DNA of 64,000 nucleotides from Alphaproteobacteria bacterium. Its GTDB lineage: Bacteria > Pseudomonadota > Alphaproteobacteria > Rhizobiales > Beijerinckiaceae. Within the stretch, counting starts at the first letter, position 1. Every line of letters starts with the position of its first letter. The stretch lies in NCBI GenBank assembly GCA_016869435.1, contig VGEB01000002.1, positions 16,310-80,309 of the forward strand, in the 5' to 3' direction. The position numbers and the translations under genes were made by a program. Positions 51,385 to 61,638 of this stretch are shown here, one piece after another. The notes under the pieces are model-generated. The model saw only the letters and a list, made by a program, of their open reading frames with translations. It was not told the origin of the DNA and searched no databases.

Positions 51385-52602
51385 ATGAGGCGCGGACGGA
51401 TCATAGTGGCGGCCTTTCTTGCGCTCGCGTTCAGCGCTTGCGCGAGCCGCTCGAATGGAACGCTCGTCGCGACCCATCAGGTCGCGCCCGGCGCGAGCGT
51501 CGTCGATCTTCTTGTCGTCACGACCAGACAGCCGGAACCTTCCCAGCCCGGCGTCATGTTCTCCGGCGAACGCGGACGTGGCCTCCACTTCGCTGACATC
51601 GCCGTTTCGATTCCTCCCGACGCTGGCCGCGTGATCGGTGAAGTGCAATGGCCGCAAGCGCCAACTCCCGATCCCGCCACTCAATTCACCGTCGTCCACG
51701 CCGACGTTCTCAGCAAGGAGCAGGCGCTCGCGGCGTTCAACGCCCGCATCCGCAAGACGCCCAAGCGGCAGGTGCTGCTCTTCGTTCACGGCTACAATAC
51801 GCGCTTCGAGGAGGCCGTCTATCGTTTCGCGCAGATCGTCCATGACTCGCGCGCCGACGTCACGCCAGTGCTTTTCACCTGGCCGTCGCGCGGCCGGCTG
51901 CTTCAATATGGCTACGATCACGAAAGCGCGAGCTATTCGCGCGACGCATTGGAGAGCGTGTTGCAGGCGCTGCAGCGCGATAAAGACGTCGGGAAAATCT
52001 CGATCCTCGCGCATTCCATGGGCAATTGGGCGACGCTCGAAGCGCTGCGCCAGATGGCGATCCGCAACGGCCAGATTGGATCGAAAATCGAGAACGTCAT
52101 GCTTGCCGCGCCCGATGTCGATTTCGACGTGTTCAGGCGTCAAATCGCGGAGATCGGGATCAGACCTTCCGTCTTCACGCTTTTCGCTTCGAGAGACGAT
52201 GACGCGCTCGCCGCGTCTCGCCGATTCTGGGGCAATACGCGATTGGGGGCCGTCGATCCAAACGCGCCGCCCTACAGTGAAGTCCTCGACCGCGATCAAG
52301 TCAAAGCCATCGATCTAACCAATGTCGCGTCCAGAGATCCGTTGGGCCACAACACTTTCGCCTCCTCCCCGGAGGTCGTGCGTTCGATTGGGATGAGGCT
52401 TGCGCAAGGCCAGCCGCTCAAGGAGGGCCAGGCGGGCGTCGGCGATCGACTGGGGCTGGCGACGGCCGGCGCGGTTTCGGCGGTCGGCGGAGTCGCCGGA
52501 GCGGCGGTCGCCGCGCCCTTCGCCGTCATCGACCCGGCGACTCGCGAAAATTTGGGCGAACATCTGGACGCCGCCGGCCAAAGTCTTGATCCGCAATATT
52601 AA
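51385..52602 (+). CDS. Alpha/beta hydrolase lipoprotein (DUF900 family)
   Basis: Lipobox LAFSACAS; VLLFVHGYNTRFEEAVYRFAQIVHD, ILAHSMGNWATLEALRQ. Confidence 0.9.
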   Translation: MRRGRIIVAAFLALAFSACASRSNGTLVATHQVAPGASVVDLLVVTTRQPEPSQPGVMFSGERGRGLHFADIAVSIPPDAGRVIGEVQWPQAPTPDPATQFTVVHADVLSKEQALAAFNARIRKTPKRQVLLFVHGYNTRFEEAVYRFAQIVHDSRADVTPVLFTWPSRGRLLQYGYDHESASYSRDALESVLQALQRDKDVGKISILAHSMGNWATLEALRQMAIRNGQIGSKIENVMLAAPDVDFDVFRRQIAEIGIRPSVFTLFASRDDDALAASRRFWGNTRLGAVDPNAPPYSEVLDRDQVKAIDLTNVASRDPLGHNTFASSPEVVRSIGMRLAQGQPLKEGQAGVGDRLGLATAGAVSAVGGVAGAAVAAPFAVIDPATRENLGEHLDAAGQSLDPQY

Positions 52603-52731
52603 TCTCGCCGCCTTTTTGCTCCGAAGCTCACCTCTATTTTAACCTTCTGTTGCGACAATGTGACAGTCGGCGGGGCCGAGCCCCGTTAGAGTCGGACACT
52701 CGCGACGATCATTTCACGGGACGCCAATCAC

Positions 52732-53622
52732 ATGTCAGTCAAGCGTCAGCTTCTCGCCATTCTGGCGGTCGCCTTCGCCGCGTCTTCAGCCCAGGCCGAC
52801 AATGCTCCTTCATGGTGGAAGCCGCCGCTATCGGAGCGCCCCGCATCCAAGCGCGCGGTCGACGGCGTCAACGGCAAGCTCGAAGGTTTCGGCGGCGGCT
52901 CGGATTGGCTCGGATTCGCGCGGTTGAACAACGCCTCCGCTGGCGGGATGGGGTCGATTACCGCCCCCCTCGGCGACAGCTTCGGCTTTCAGATCGATAC
53001 GGTGGCGGCCGGCCATCGCGGTTTCTTCGTCGCCGCCGGCGCCGGGCACGTCTTTTGGCGCGAGCCAAGCGTCGGTCTCCTCGGAACCTACGGATCTATC
53101 GCCAACGACAAACGTCTCGACGACACACGCTTCCGCCTGGGCGCGGAAGGCGCGTATTACTACGGGCCGTTTTCCCTCGGCAGCGTCGCTGGCTATGAGG
53201 AGAGTTCGGGGCACTTTTTTACGCCGCTGGGCTACGGACCGGGGATCCTCGCCTATCAGTGGCAGCCGCGGCGCGGGCGTTTCTTCGACATGGTCGATAT
53301 CAGCGTCTATCCGACCTACAACGTCAAAATTTCGGTAGGTCACCGTTATGTCGGCGGGCGTCATGCGGCGGCGCTCAGCGGCGAGGCGCTCGTGTGGAAT
53401 CTCGGCAATTCGGCGATCGCCGGATTCGTTGAAAGCCGTGTCGGCGAGGATGACTACAAGGCCGTCTGGGGCGGCATTCGCATCTATCTTGGTCAAAGCG
53501 ACAAGACTCTCATCGCCCGGCATCGCGAGGACGATCCGCCAAATTGGTTGAAGGACGACATGTTCGCCTCACAGAACAGCGTCCGCACCGGCGCCATGCC
53601 TGTCTTTTTCCCGCCCCCGTAG
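52732..53622 (+). CDS. Secreted/outer-membrane BcsS-like (cellulose biosynthesis) protein
   Basis: Signal peptide; beta-rich GFQIDTVAAGHRGFFVAAGAGHVFWREPSVGLLGTYGSI... Confidence 0.55.
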   Translation: MSVKRQLLAILAVAFAASSAQADNAPSWWKPPLSERPASKRAVDGVNGKLEGFGGGSDWLGFARLNNASAGGMGSITAPLGDSFGFQIDTVAAGHRGFFVAAGAGHVFWREPSVGLLGTYGSIANDKRLDDTRFRLGAEGAYYYGPFSLGSVAGYEESSGHFFTPLGYGPGILAYQWQPRRGRFFDMVDISVYPTYNVKISVGHRYVGGRHAAALSGEALVWNLGNSAIAGFVESRVGEDDYKAVWGGIRIYLGQSDKTLIARHREDDPPNWLKDDMFASQNSVRTGAMPVFFPPP

Positions 53623-53686
53623 CCGAAACTTGGAATTCTTTCCTCTGCGCCCCGGAGCGCTACGTCAGGCGGCAGGAGGATACGCA

Positions 53687-54187
53687 ATGGCCAGTTCGAC
53701 GTCCGAGCCCAATCGGACGCCCGGGCGCGTCGCCGCAATCGCTGCGGCGGCGCCTGTGCTCGCCGCCGCGCTGCTTGGCAATTTCGCCACGACGCCGAAC
53801 ATCCCGTGGTACGACACGCTCGCCAAACCGCCGCTGACGCCGCCCAACTGGGTGTTCGGCCCGGCATGGACCACCCTCTACATTCTGATGGCCTACGCCT
53901 TCTATCTCATTCTGAGGCTTGAGCCGGCGACGCCTGGCCGGAGTGCGGCGATCTTCATCTTTTTTTTGCAGTTGGCTTTGAACACGGCCTGGTCCTTCGC
54001 CTTTTTCTTCGCGCGGAGTCCCCTGCTCGGCCTCGTTGTCGTCCTTCCGATGGAGGCCCTCGTCATCACGACGATCATTCTGTTCTATCGGCTGGATCGC
54101 ATGGCAGGATATTCTCTGGCGCCGACCGCATTCTGGGTCGCTTTCGCGACCTATCTCAACGCTGGAATATTCCTGCTTAACGCCTAG
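53687..54187 (+). CDS. TspO/MBR family protein
   Basis: IPWYDTLAKPPLTPPNWVFGPAWTTLYILMAYAFYLI, QLALNTAWSFAFF. Confidence 0.95.
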   Translation: MASSTSEPNRTPGRVAAIAAAAPVLAAALLGNFATTPNIPWYDTLAKPPLTPPNWVFGPAWTTLYILMAYAFYLILRLEPATPGRSAAIFIFFLQLALNTAWSFAFFFARSPLLGLVVVLPMEALVITTIILFYRLDRMAGYSLAPTAFWVAFATYLNAGIFLLNA

Positions 54188-54197
54188 CGCGCTTTCC

Positions 54198-54296
54198 GAT
54201 CAGACGGAATCGTCTGATCGATAGGAAATCGCGCCAAATTAACAGGATGGAGCAAGTTCTAATCGAAAAAGTCGGTCAACTTTTTCGGAACTTGCT
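54198..54296. repeat. Intergenic double palindrome, possible bidirectional terminator / dispersed repeat
   Basis: gatcagacg-gaat-cgtctgatc (54198-54219) and agcaagttc..cgaaaaagt-cggtca-actttttcg-gaacttgct (54251-54296). Confidence 0.7.
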
Positions 54297-55499
54297 CTAG
54301 AAAGGCGCCGATCGCGCGGCCGCCACATAGGCGTCCGCGTCCTTCTGCAGCAGCAGCCGCTCCTTGAGGAGCTTGTCGGCGACGATCCGCATCGTCGCGA
54401 CGAAATAGGCGCGCGATCCATAGCGCTCAACGAGCGAAAGACGCGGATCATTAGTCTTCTCGCGATCCGCCTTGGTCGCGGCGAAGGGGATCGCCGCGCC
54501 TGCGACGCAGGGTGGTCCCTTGTTGTCCTTACGCCCGTTGAAGCCTGTGAAGGCGGCGATGGGCAGCGCAAGGTCCGGCAGGCGCAAGCCCGCGGTCTCA
54601 TTGCCGTCGGCGTCGATTTTCGGGACGCGGCGGACGCCTGCCGGCGGTGGCGGCAATGCGGGGACTTTCGGCCAGTTCAAATCCTGCGCCGACGCCAGAT
54701 CGGAGTCGAGCGGCGCGCGCGAGGCGGGCGGCAAGACTCCCTTCGCGGTCCATTCGTCGAGCGCGACGAAAAGAGCGCGCTGCGCCGGCGCAAACGCGCG
54801 CGCGTTGATCGGCGCGACGCAGTTTGTCGCGGTGGTCGAAGCGGCGAGTCCGGCAAGATAGAAACGCCGACCATTCGGCGGCGCGCCCTTCGCGAATTCG
54901 ATGCGCGGCTTCTCGCGCCAATAGGCGTCGGCCCGCCAAGTTGCAATGAAACGCGTCGGGGCGGCGGGTTCGCGAGCGGCGTCTTCGAGCAACAGCCCAT
55001 CAAATGCCGCGGCCGCGTCCGACATTGCGTCGGCGTCTACGTCTTGCGCCCGCCCGAGGATGTGCTTCATCTTAAGCGCGCCGCGCACATATCCGACGAT
55101 ATCCCGCAGCGCCGACTCTCTGGCGTTGTCGGGAAGCTTGGCGACATTAAGCGTCAGCACGGCAAGCCCACGCTCAAGCGCCAGCGGCTTCACATTTTCG
55201 CTAGGCTCCGTCTCGATCAGAATTGACGGCGCGCCGCCCCGCGGCGGCTGCGCCGGCTTCGAAAGCGTTCCCGCGATTTCGTAGGACGCGCCGTCGAATT
55301 TCACGATCGCGGACACCGCCTCATCGGCGCCATCCGGACGCATCTCGAATTTCATCAGTTCGGCATGCGCCGCGCCGGCAAAGGCCAGCGACGCCAGGAG
55401 CGCGGCGCGTTTAGCTCGCGCGCGCGTCCTTTTCGATCCAGCTTGCAATCTTACGCAGATCGGCCAGGAAGCCTCGCCATGCTTGGCGCTTATCCGATT
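54297..55499 (-). CDS. Alpha/beta hydrolase domain protein (Abhydrolase_10-like C-terminus)
   Basis: RLPDLALPIAAFTGFNGR..., SLVERYGSRAYFVATMRIVADKLLKERLLLQKDADAYVAAA. Confidence 0.6.
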   Translation of the reverse strand, partial: NRISAKHGEASWPICVRLQAGSKRTRARAKRAALLASLAFAGAAHAELMKFEMRPDGADEAVSAIVKFDGASYEIAGTLSKPAQPPRGGAPSILIETEPSENVKPLALERGLAVLTLNVAKLPDNARESALRDIVGYVRGALKMKHILGRAQDVDADAMSDAAAAFDGLLLEDAAREPAAPTRFIATWRADAYWREKPRIEFAKGAPPNGRRFYLAGLAASTTATNCVAPINARAFAPAQRALFVALDEWTAKGVLPPASRAPLDSDLASAQDLNWPKVPALPPPPAGVRRVPKIDADGNETAGLRLPDLALPIAAFTGFNGRKDNKGPPCVAGAAIPFAATKADREKTNDPRLSLVERYGSRAYFVATMRIVADKLLKERLLLQKDADAYVAAARSAPF

Positions 55500-56091
55500 C
55501 ATCCTTCAAGCGTAGCAGAGAAGACGGATGAACGGTCGCCAAGAATTGCGCGCCGTCGTCGAGGTCGAGGATTTCACCACGCAGACGCGACACCGCTTCC
55601 GAGCGGCCAAGCGCGCCGCGGATCGCAGTCGCGCCGAGCGCCACGATCAATCCCGGGCGCAGCAGCGCGCGTTCGCGGTCCAGCCACCAACGGCAGGCGT
55701 CGATCTCGCCGGCGTCGGGCTTCCTATGCAGGCGTCGCTTGCCGCGCGGCTCGAATTTGAAATGTTTCACCGCATTGGTGACGAAGCATTTATCGCGAGG
55801 CACCCCGGCGCGCTCCAACGCAATGTCGAGGAGCTTGCCCGAAGGTCCGACGAAAGGCCGGCCCGACAGATCTTCCATGTCTCCCGGCTGCTCCCCAATC
55901 AGCAGCACGCGCGCCTTCGGCGGTCCTTCTCCAGGCACGACCTGAGTGGCGTTCTTATATAGAGCGCAACGCGTGCAGCCGGCTTCTTGCGCGGCAAGCG
56001 CGGTGAGCGATTCCGCTTCGGTCAATGGATCGACCACAGGCGCAGGCTTCGCCCGCAGCACCAATTCGGATTTTTTCACCTGAGCTTCCAT
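55411..56091 (-). CDS. UdgX-type uracil-DNA glycosylase/binding protein
   Basis: GEQPGDMEDLSGRPFVGPSGKLLD, FEPRGKRRLHRKPDAGEIDACRWWLDRE, TVHPSSLLRL. Confidence 0.88.
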   Translation of the reverse strand: MEAQVKKSELVLRAKPAPVVDPLTEAESLTALAAQEAGCTRCALYKNATQVVPGEGPPKARVLLIGEQPGDMEDLSGRPFVGPSGKLLDIALERAGVPRDKCFVTNAVKHFKFEPRGKRRLHRKPDAGEIDACRWWLDRERALLRPGLIVALGATAIRGALGRSEAVSRLRGEILDLDDGAQFLATVHPSSLLRLKDESDKRQAWRGFLADLRKIASWIEKDARAS

Positions 56092-56206
56092 CGACCGCGC
56101 GCCGGCGATGCCGAGAAGGTCGATATAGGCGCCGCGACCGTGCGGGAAAGCTCCATTCGGACGGGAAAGTCTCGAAACGGAGGCCATCGCGGCGAAGGAT
56201 GACGGC

Positions 56207-56755
56207 TTACAACTTCGCCATGAAATTGGCGAAGGCGAGCGAGCCTTCGGGCCATGGGCCATGGCCGCTGTCGACATTGATATGGCCGGCCGCGCCAGCG
56301 TCGATGAATTGCGCGCCGACGTCCTGTGCGAGGTGACGCGCAAAAAGCAGGTCCGCGTAGGGATCGTCGCTGCTGCCGACCATTGTCGCAGGAAAGGGAA
56401 GCCGCGCGCGGGGAATCGGGAGAAAGGCGGAATCGATCGACGGCATTTCGCGCATCACCGCCTCAGATGGCGGCGCGACGAGAAAGGCGCCCGCGATCTT
56501 CTCGCCAACGCGCTGCGCCGCATGCAGTGTTGCGATGACGCCAAGCGAATGCGCGACAATCACCACGGGCCGTGCAGACGCAATAACTTCTCGCGCGACG
56601 ATCTCTTCCCATTCGGCGCGGTTGGCGTTTTCGGAGTCGCGCTGATTGACGCGGCGCGCGGTGGAGAGTTTTCCCTGCCAGCGGCTTTGCCAATGTTCGG
56701 GACCAGAGCCGCTCAAGCCCGGAACGATGAGAATCTCGGCGTCGGCGACGCGCAT
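56207..56755 (-). CDS. RBBP9/YdeN family serine hydrolase
   Basis: ILIVPGLSGSGPEHWQSRWQ, VIVAHSLGVIATLHAA, GAAGHINVDSGHGPWPEG. Confidence 0.93.
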   Translation of the reverse strand: MRVADAEILIVPGLSGSGPEHWQSRWQGKLSTARRVNQRDSENANRAEWEEIVAREVIASARPVVIVAHSLGVIATLHAAQRVGEKIAGAFLVAPPSEAVMREMPSIDSAFLPIPRARLPFPATMVGSSDDPYADLLFARHLAQDVGAQFIDAGAAGHINVDSGHGPWPEGSLAFANFMAKL

Positions 56756-58440
56756 CAGGCGCTCTCGCGCGCGACAAAGGCGCCCGCCAGCGCATCCTCG
56801 ATCAGCTTGCGCGTCTCTGCGACGCCGTAAAGCGCAATGAAGGAGCCGAACCGCGGTCCCTTCTTCTCGCCGAGCAGCACTTCATAGAGCATATTGAAGA
56901 AATCATTGGAGACGCCGGGGCGCTCCGGCGTCGCGCCCTTGGCGGCGAAATCCTGATAGCGCGGCACAGCGCGGGCGACGTCGTAGAGCGCCGTCTGAAT
57001 TTCCTCGCCGCTCGCGTGCTCCATGCCGCCCAAAGTTTCGTCGATCTTCTGCAGCACCGCGCGTTCGACATCGTCGGCGGCGCGATAGGTTTTCGCCGGC
57101 TTCACGAAATCGCGGAAATAAGCCACCGCATAACCCACGAGCTTGTCGAGCCGCGGATGATTTTCCGGCGTCGCCGACGGCGCATACCGGCGCAGAAAGC
57201 CCCAGAGCACCGCGGAGTCTTCGGCGTTGGCGACGGCGGCGAGATTGAGCAGCATAGAGAAGGAAACGCTCGTTCCCTTGGCCTCGCCTTCATGTTCGAG
57301 CGTTTCCGCCGGGGGCGGATCGCCCGCATGAATATGCCATACCGGATTGCCTAGACGGTTTTTCCAGTCCTGGCGCGGATAGGCGTCGAGGAAATTCAGA
57401 TAGTCGTCGACCGCGCGCGGAATCACGTCGAAATAGAGCCGCTTCGCCGCGGTCGGCTTTTGAAACATGAACTGCGCAAGGCTCTCGGGACTGGCGTAAG
57501 TCAGCCATTCCTCGATGGTCAGTCCATTGCCCTTCGACTTCGAAATTTTCTGGCCCTTCTCGTCGAGGAAAAGTTCGTAGTTGAAACCTTCCGGCGGCCG
57601 CCCGCCAAGCGCGCGCACAATCGCGCCCGAGAGCTTCACCGAGTCGATGAGGTCCTTGCCCGCCATCTCATAGTCGACGCTAAGCGCATACCAGCGCATC
57701 GCCCAGTCGGGCTTCCATTGCAGCTTGCAATGGCCGCCGGTCACGGGCGTCGTGAACTTTTCGCCGCTGTCCGGATCGGTCCAGGAGATTGTGCCGGCCT
57801 GAGCGTCATAGCCGTCGAGCGCGACCTGCATGACGATGCCGGTCTTCGGATGGACAGGCAGAAAGGGCGAATAGGTCGCGGCGCGCTCCTCGCGAAAGCT
57901 CGGCAGCATGATTTTCATCACTGCATCGTAGCGCGCGAGCATATGCTTCAAGGCGGCGTCGAAGCGGCCGCACTTGTAATATTCCGTCGACGAGGCGAAT
58001 TCGTAATCGAAGCCGAAGGCGTCGAGAAAGGCGCGCAGCCGCGCATTATTATGCGCGCCGAAACTGTCATGCGTGCCGAAGGGGTCCGGCACCTGCGTCA
58101 GAGGCTTGCCGAGATTGGCGGCGACAAGCTCTTTGTTCGGAATATTGTCGGGGACTTTGCGCAGCCCGTCCATATCGTCAGAGAAGGCGATGAGACGCGT
58201 CGCGATCCTTCCTTCGGTCAGGACTTCGAAAGCGCGGCGCACCATGCTGGTGCGGGCGACCTCGCCGAAAGTGCCGATATGCGGCAGACCGGAAGGGCCG
58301 TAGCCGGTCTCGAACAGCACGCTTTTCTGACCGCTTTCTTCAACCCGTCTGACCAGCTTTCGCGCCTCTTCGAAAGGCCAGGCTGGCGAGACGCGCGCGG
58401 CTTCGACGAGTTCGGGCGACAAAAGGAGCGGCGAGGACAT
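56755..58440 (-). CDS. lysK: Lysyl-tRNA synthetase, class I
   Basis: [45 protein letters not shown]. Confidence 0.95.
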   Translation of the reverse strand: MSSPLLLSPELVEAARVSPAWPFEEARKLVRRVEESGQKSVLFETGYGPSGLPHIGTFGEVARTSMVRRAFEVLTEGRIATRLIAFSDDMDGLRKVPDNIPNKELVAANLGKPLTQVPDPFGTHDSFGAHNNARLRAFLDAFGFDYEFASSTEYYKCGRFDAALKHMLARYDAVMKIMLPSFREERAATYSPFLPVHPKTGIVMQVALDGYDAQAGTISWTDPDSGEKFTTPVTGGHCKLQWKPDWAMRWYALSVDYEMAGKDLIDSVKLSGAIVRALGGRPPEGFNYELFLDEKGQKISKSKGNGLTIEEWLTYASPESLAQFMFQKPTAAKRLYFDVIPRAVDDYLNFLDAYPRQDWKNRLGNPVWHIHAGDPPPAETLEHEGEAKGTSVSFSMLLNLAAVANAEDSAVLWGFLRRYAPSATPENHPRLDKLVGYAVAYFRDFVKPAKTYRAADDVERAVLQKIDETLGGMEHASGEEIQTALYDVARAVPRYQDFAAKGATPERPGVSNDFFNMLYEVLLGEKKGPRFGSFIALYGVAETRKLIEDALAGAFVARESA

Positions 58441-58684
58441 GGGGATGCAAGTTGGCCATAGGTTGCAGGAAGCGCGGCACAGTAGGGAGAGGGGCTCGGG
58501 GCGTCAACGCTCGCTCGCCACCAACCAATATTATGTCCCATGTGGCAAAAACCGCCGGTCTCGTGCTTGGTATGCATCGGCGCGGAACGTCGTCCGTGGC
58601 CGGCGCGCTTGTCAGGCTCGGAGCGAGAGCGCCCCATGCGCTCTTGCCCGGTTCGGTTACTGCACGGAGCGAGAGGCGACGCGG

Positions 58685-59605
58685 TTATCCGAAATTCCCG
58701 CCGCTTACGCTCTCGGCGCCTGCGAAATATTCCGCCGCGCTTACGATTATTCCATGCCGTTTCAGTTCCCAGCAGGTCTGGGGGTCGAACACATTTCGGT
58801 TGAACTCTTCGTCCGGTCCGTCGCGATCGACGACCTCGAGCCAACGTCGCCAGTGCCACGCCCGGTCAGGGCCCAGGACCTGATCATGAAAGGCCACAAA
58901 TTCACGAATATTGGCGATTTTTCGCGCGAAGCGGCTTTTGGTGGTGAAAGGAAGATGGGCGATGACCAAGTCTCTGGGCGTCGCACGGCGCAGCGGGCGC
59001 TCGGCCTTGGCGACGATGTCGTGCATTCCCATTGTGACGCTGTCGATAAATTCGGGACGCGCCATGATTTTTGGAAGCGGAACGCCCCTGCTCCAGGGCG
59101 TTTCCGGATTTGTACGGATATGATTACGAAAATCCGGGATCTGCCCGACAACGAGCAGCAGATCTTCATAGTGGAGAGTGTCGAACGTGAGTTCACTTTC
59201 GTCGTCCGGCCCCTTTGGCGCCGAGATGGGAACATTGAAACGAGGCACCGAGAGCACGTCAGCTTCGTGAAGATTCCCACAATCGGCGAGCTTTCCTGAG
59301 GCAGGGAGCCAGAATTCGTCCGCGTCGAGAAAGAGCAGCCAATCATATCCCGCGCGAGCGGCTTCGGCTGCAGCGCCGCATGGCGCGGCGAAAGGGTTAT
59401 GCCTGTCATATTCGGCATCGTCGCCCTGGATTACTTTGAGCTTGGCGTCATCGCGACTGCGGCCGAGGAGTAGTTCGCGCGTGCCATCCTTAGAATTCAT
59501 ATCCCAGGCAAATACAAGATCGACGCCAATGGAGCGAAGATGGTCGATCGCCTTGTCGATGAGGTCGAGCTCATCCTTTACGCCAAGGAAAGCGGCGAAT
59601 TTCAT
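58685..59605 (-). CDS. Glycosyltransferase family 2-like protein
   Basis: MKFAAFLGVKDELDLIDKAIDHLRSIGVDLVFAWDMNSKDGTRELL..., YDWLLFLDADEFW. Confidence 0.85.
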   Translation of the reverse strand: MKFAAFLGVKDELDLIDKAIDHLRSIGVDLVFAWDMNSKDGTRELLLGRSRDDAKLKVIQGDDAEYDRHNPFAAPCGAAAEAARAGYDWLLFLDADEFWLPASGKLADCGNLHEADVLSVPRFNVPISAPKGPDDESELTFDTLHYEDLLLVVGQIPDFRNHIRTNPETPWSRGVPLPKIMARPEFIDSVTMGMHDIVAKAERPLRRATPRDLVIAHLPFTTKSRFARKIANIREFVAFHDQVLGPDRAWHWRRWLEVVDRDGPDEEFNRNVFDPQTCWELKRHGIIVSAAEYFAGAESVSGGNFG

Positions 59606-59664
59606 AAGCATCCCATTCCAGCAGTTCCAGGACCTCTAGAGAGCTTCATGATTCGGCGAGACAG

Positions 59665-61347
59665 TCACTGACGCGGCTCGGTTAGGTCAACGACGAACTC
59701 GGCCAGCTGAGCAAGGTCAATCGCATAATCCGAACAGAACAGGTACGAAGGATTCTCCGCAACGGTCGGCCCGATCAAAAAGTGGATCGGCAACTCCAGC
59801 TCTCGACAAAATTGCTCGAACCATTCCCAGGTCTTCAAATATTCATGGCTCAGCATGCCAATTCGCGTTCCCGGTCGCGCGATAATTGTCATGAAAAGCG
59901 CCGAGCCATGGGCTCCGATAATCGTGTCGGCCGAGCGTATGATTTCGGCTTGCCTCGCAAAAGGTAGATCCTCGAAGTCAAAAATCTCAAATCCTTGGGC
60001 GACGAGGTAGGCCTCCACTTCGTCCTTGTTGGTCAGTCTGCGGTGCAGGCTGTGCTTGCGCGTCAGATAAACTCGCCTTGAGCGGCTGTCCGAGCACTGC
60101 GCGTCGACCCTGTCCGCAAGCTCCCGGACGAGCGTGGCTAAGGTCGTTGGGTCGAAACCCATGACATCCGAATGATAAGAGGCGCCCGTCTTTAGCCCTA
60201 CCGGAAAATAGACGAGGGCGGAGCAAGTCCAAAGCCGTCTCACGAAAAGCGAGTCGCTTGGATTGAGCACGACGACCGGATGGTCTGGCCCGACGAAAAA
60301 ACGGAGCGCTTCCAAATGCTGGGGCGGCATCTGTGCGTCAATCACGATCGGAATCGCGTCAAATCCCGGGCGGCGCACGCAGGCCCAGACCTTGGGAAGG
60401 AATTCGACCAGCCAATGGCCAAAGTTGCGGGAATGGACGCCGACCAAGGCGAAGGCCTCATCGAGATGGGGCGGCGTCGCGCAAGGCCTCTTGGCGACGC
60501 TGAGGATTGTGTCGCCCTCCACGGCGGCGACAATCGGATCCAAGTCGAGATTAGCCGGCACTCTCATTAATTCGTCTTCTTGAAAATCAAGAATCGCCAT
60601 TCCCCCGCACACATAGAAATTGGATTTGCTCACGATCGTGGCTTCGCTGAGTATCGCGAAGAAGAACGAGCGCGGCCGGCCCACGAAGTCGCAGGTTTCG
60701 GGTATGGGCCGGCCGCCATGGGCGCTCAGGGCGACCAAATTCTGGCTTAGCGGCGCATTCAACTCTTCAAACGCCAATGCGAATCTCGTCGCGTAATCCT
60801 TAAGCGAAATCAGGCTAAGCTGCTTGATCTCGCTCTGGGACTCACCGATGATCTCGGCATAAACGAGGGCTGCGGCGCGGGAGCCGAGGCTTTCACGGAC
60901 CGCTTCCTTGGTGAGCTGGAGGGGATAAAGATTGCCGCTAGCACCCCAAAGCAAAGCGGGAATCGTGAGCAACGCATAACGGCTTCGCTCGGGCGGCGGC
61001 AGCGAATTGATGAATTCATTCATTGTATGCGGCATGAGATATTGCAACATGCCGTAACATTCGAACGCTTTGCGGAAATTTCCCCGCGACTTGAAATGGC
61101 GCCCGCACAGAAGAACAAGACCCGGCAAAGGGACGCCGGACTCGATGATTGCATCGAAGAGTTGATCCGCTTCGTGCTGCTTTCCATCCCGCTGGCGAAG
61201 AAGCGCTACCGCCGTGTTGCGGATGGCGGCCGCGGCGGGATCCTCGTCCTGCGATGCTTGCGGCAGTGTCACGAGCGCATCTTCAGCGCGGCCTTGCATC
61301 ACCAAGAAGTAAGCGTCGCGCACACGCTGCAAATGACTTTGAAGCAT
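59665..61347 (-). CDS. Glycosyltransferase family 61 protein with N-terminal TPR-like region
   Basis: GVHSRNFGHWLVEFLPKVWACV, SRRVYLTRKHSLHRRLTNKDEVEAYL, SADTIIGAHGSALFMTIIARPGT. Confidence 0.85.
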   Translation of the reverse strand: MLQSHLQRVRDAYFLVMQGRAEDALVTLPQASQDEDPAAAAIRNTAVALLRQRDGKQHEADQLFDAIIESGVPLPGLVLLCGRHFKSRGNFRKAFECYGMLQYLMPHTMNEFINSLPPPERSRYALLTIPALLWGASGNLYPLQLTKEAVRESLGSRAAALVYAEIIGESQSEIKQLSLISLKDYATRFALAFEELNAPLSQNLVALSAHGGRPIPETCDFVGRPRSFFFAILSEATIVSKSNFYVCGGMAILDFQEDELMRVPANLDLDPIVAAVEGDTILSVAKRPCATPPHLDEAFALVGVHSRNFGHWLVEFLPKVWACVRRPGFDAIPIVIDAQMPPQHLEALRFFVGPDHPVVVLNPSDSLFVRRLWTCSALVYFPVGLKTGASYHSDVMGFDPTTLATLVRELADRVDAQCSDSRSRRVYLTRKHSLHRRLTNKDEVEAYLVAQGFEIFDFEDLPFARQAEIIRSADTIIGAHGSALFMTIIARPGTRIGMLSHEYLKTWEWFEQFCRELELPIHFLIGPTVAENPSYLFCSDYAIDLAQLAEFVVDLTEPRQ

Positions 61348-61410
61348 GACTTGTTCCCGGTTTGGCGTTCGCGGCGGCGGCGCAGCGAAGCAAGGTCTTC
61401 GGCGACTCCA

Positions 61411-61638
61411 TTATCGCAATAATGCGGCGCAGACGATGGCCGGCGCATGCTTCAAGGAATCTGCGCCGCTGAGTGCTCGGCGACGAGCGCCTTGATCCAC
61501 TCTGCCGGCGAGCCATTCTTCTATCTCTGCGGACGGCTCTTTCTTTGTGAGCCGAATTTGATCAGATACGACAGAACCGCCGAGAACTTCCTCGCTGACC
61601 TCAAGCTCGTCGCTATCCGGATCGTGCGACGCAATCAT
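61411..61638 (-). CDS. Small hypothetical ORF (75 aa) overlapping the end of the aminotransferase gene
   Basis: MIASHDPDSDELEVSEEVLGGSVVSDQIRLTKKEPSAEIEEWLAGRVDQ...; acidic composition unlike typical spurious high-GC frames. Confidence 0.35.
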   Translation of the reverse strand: MIASHDPDSDELEVSEEVLGGSVVSDQIRLTKKEPSAEIEEWLAGRVDQGARRRALSGADSLKHAPAIVCAALLR

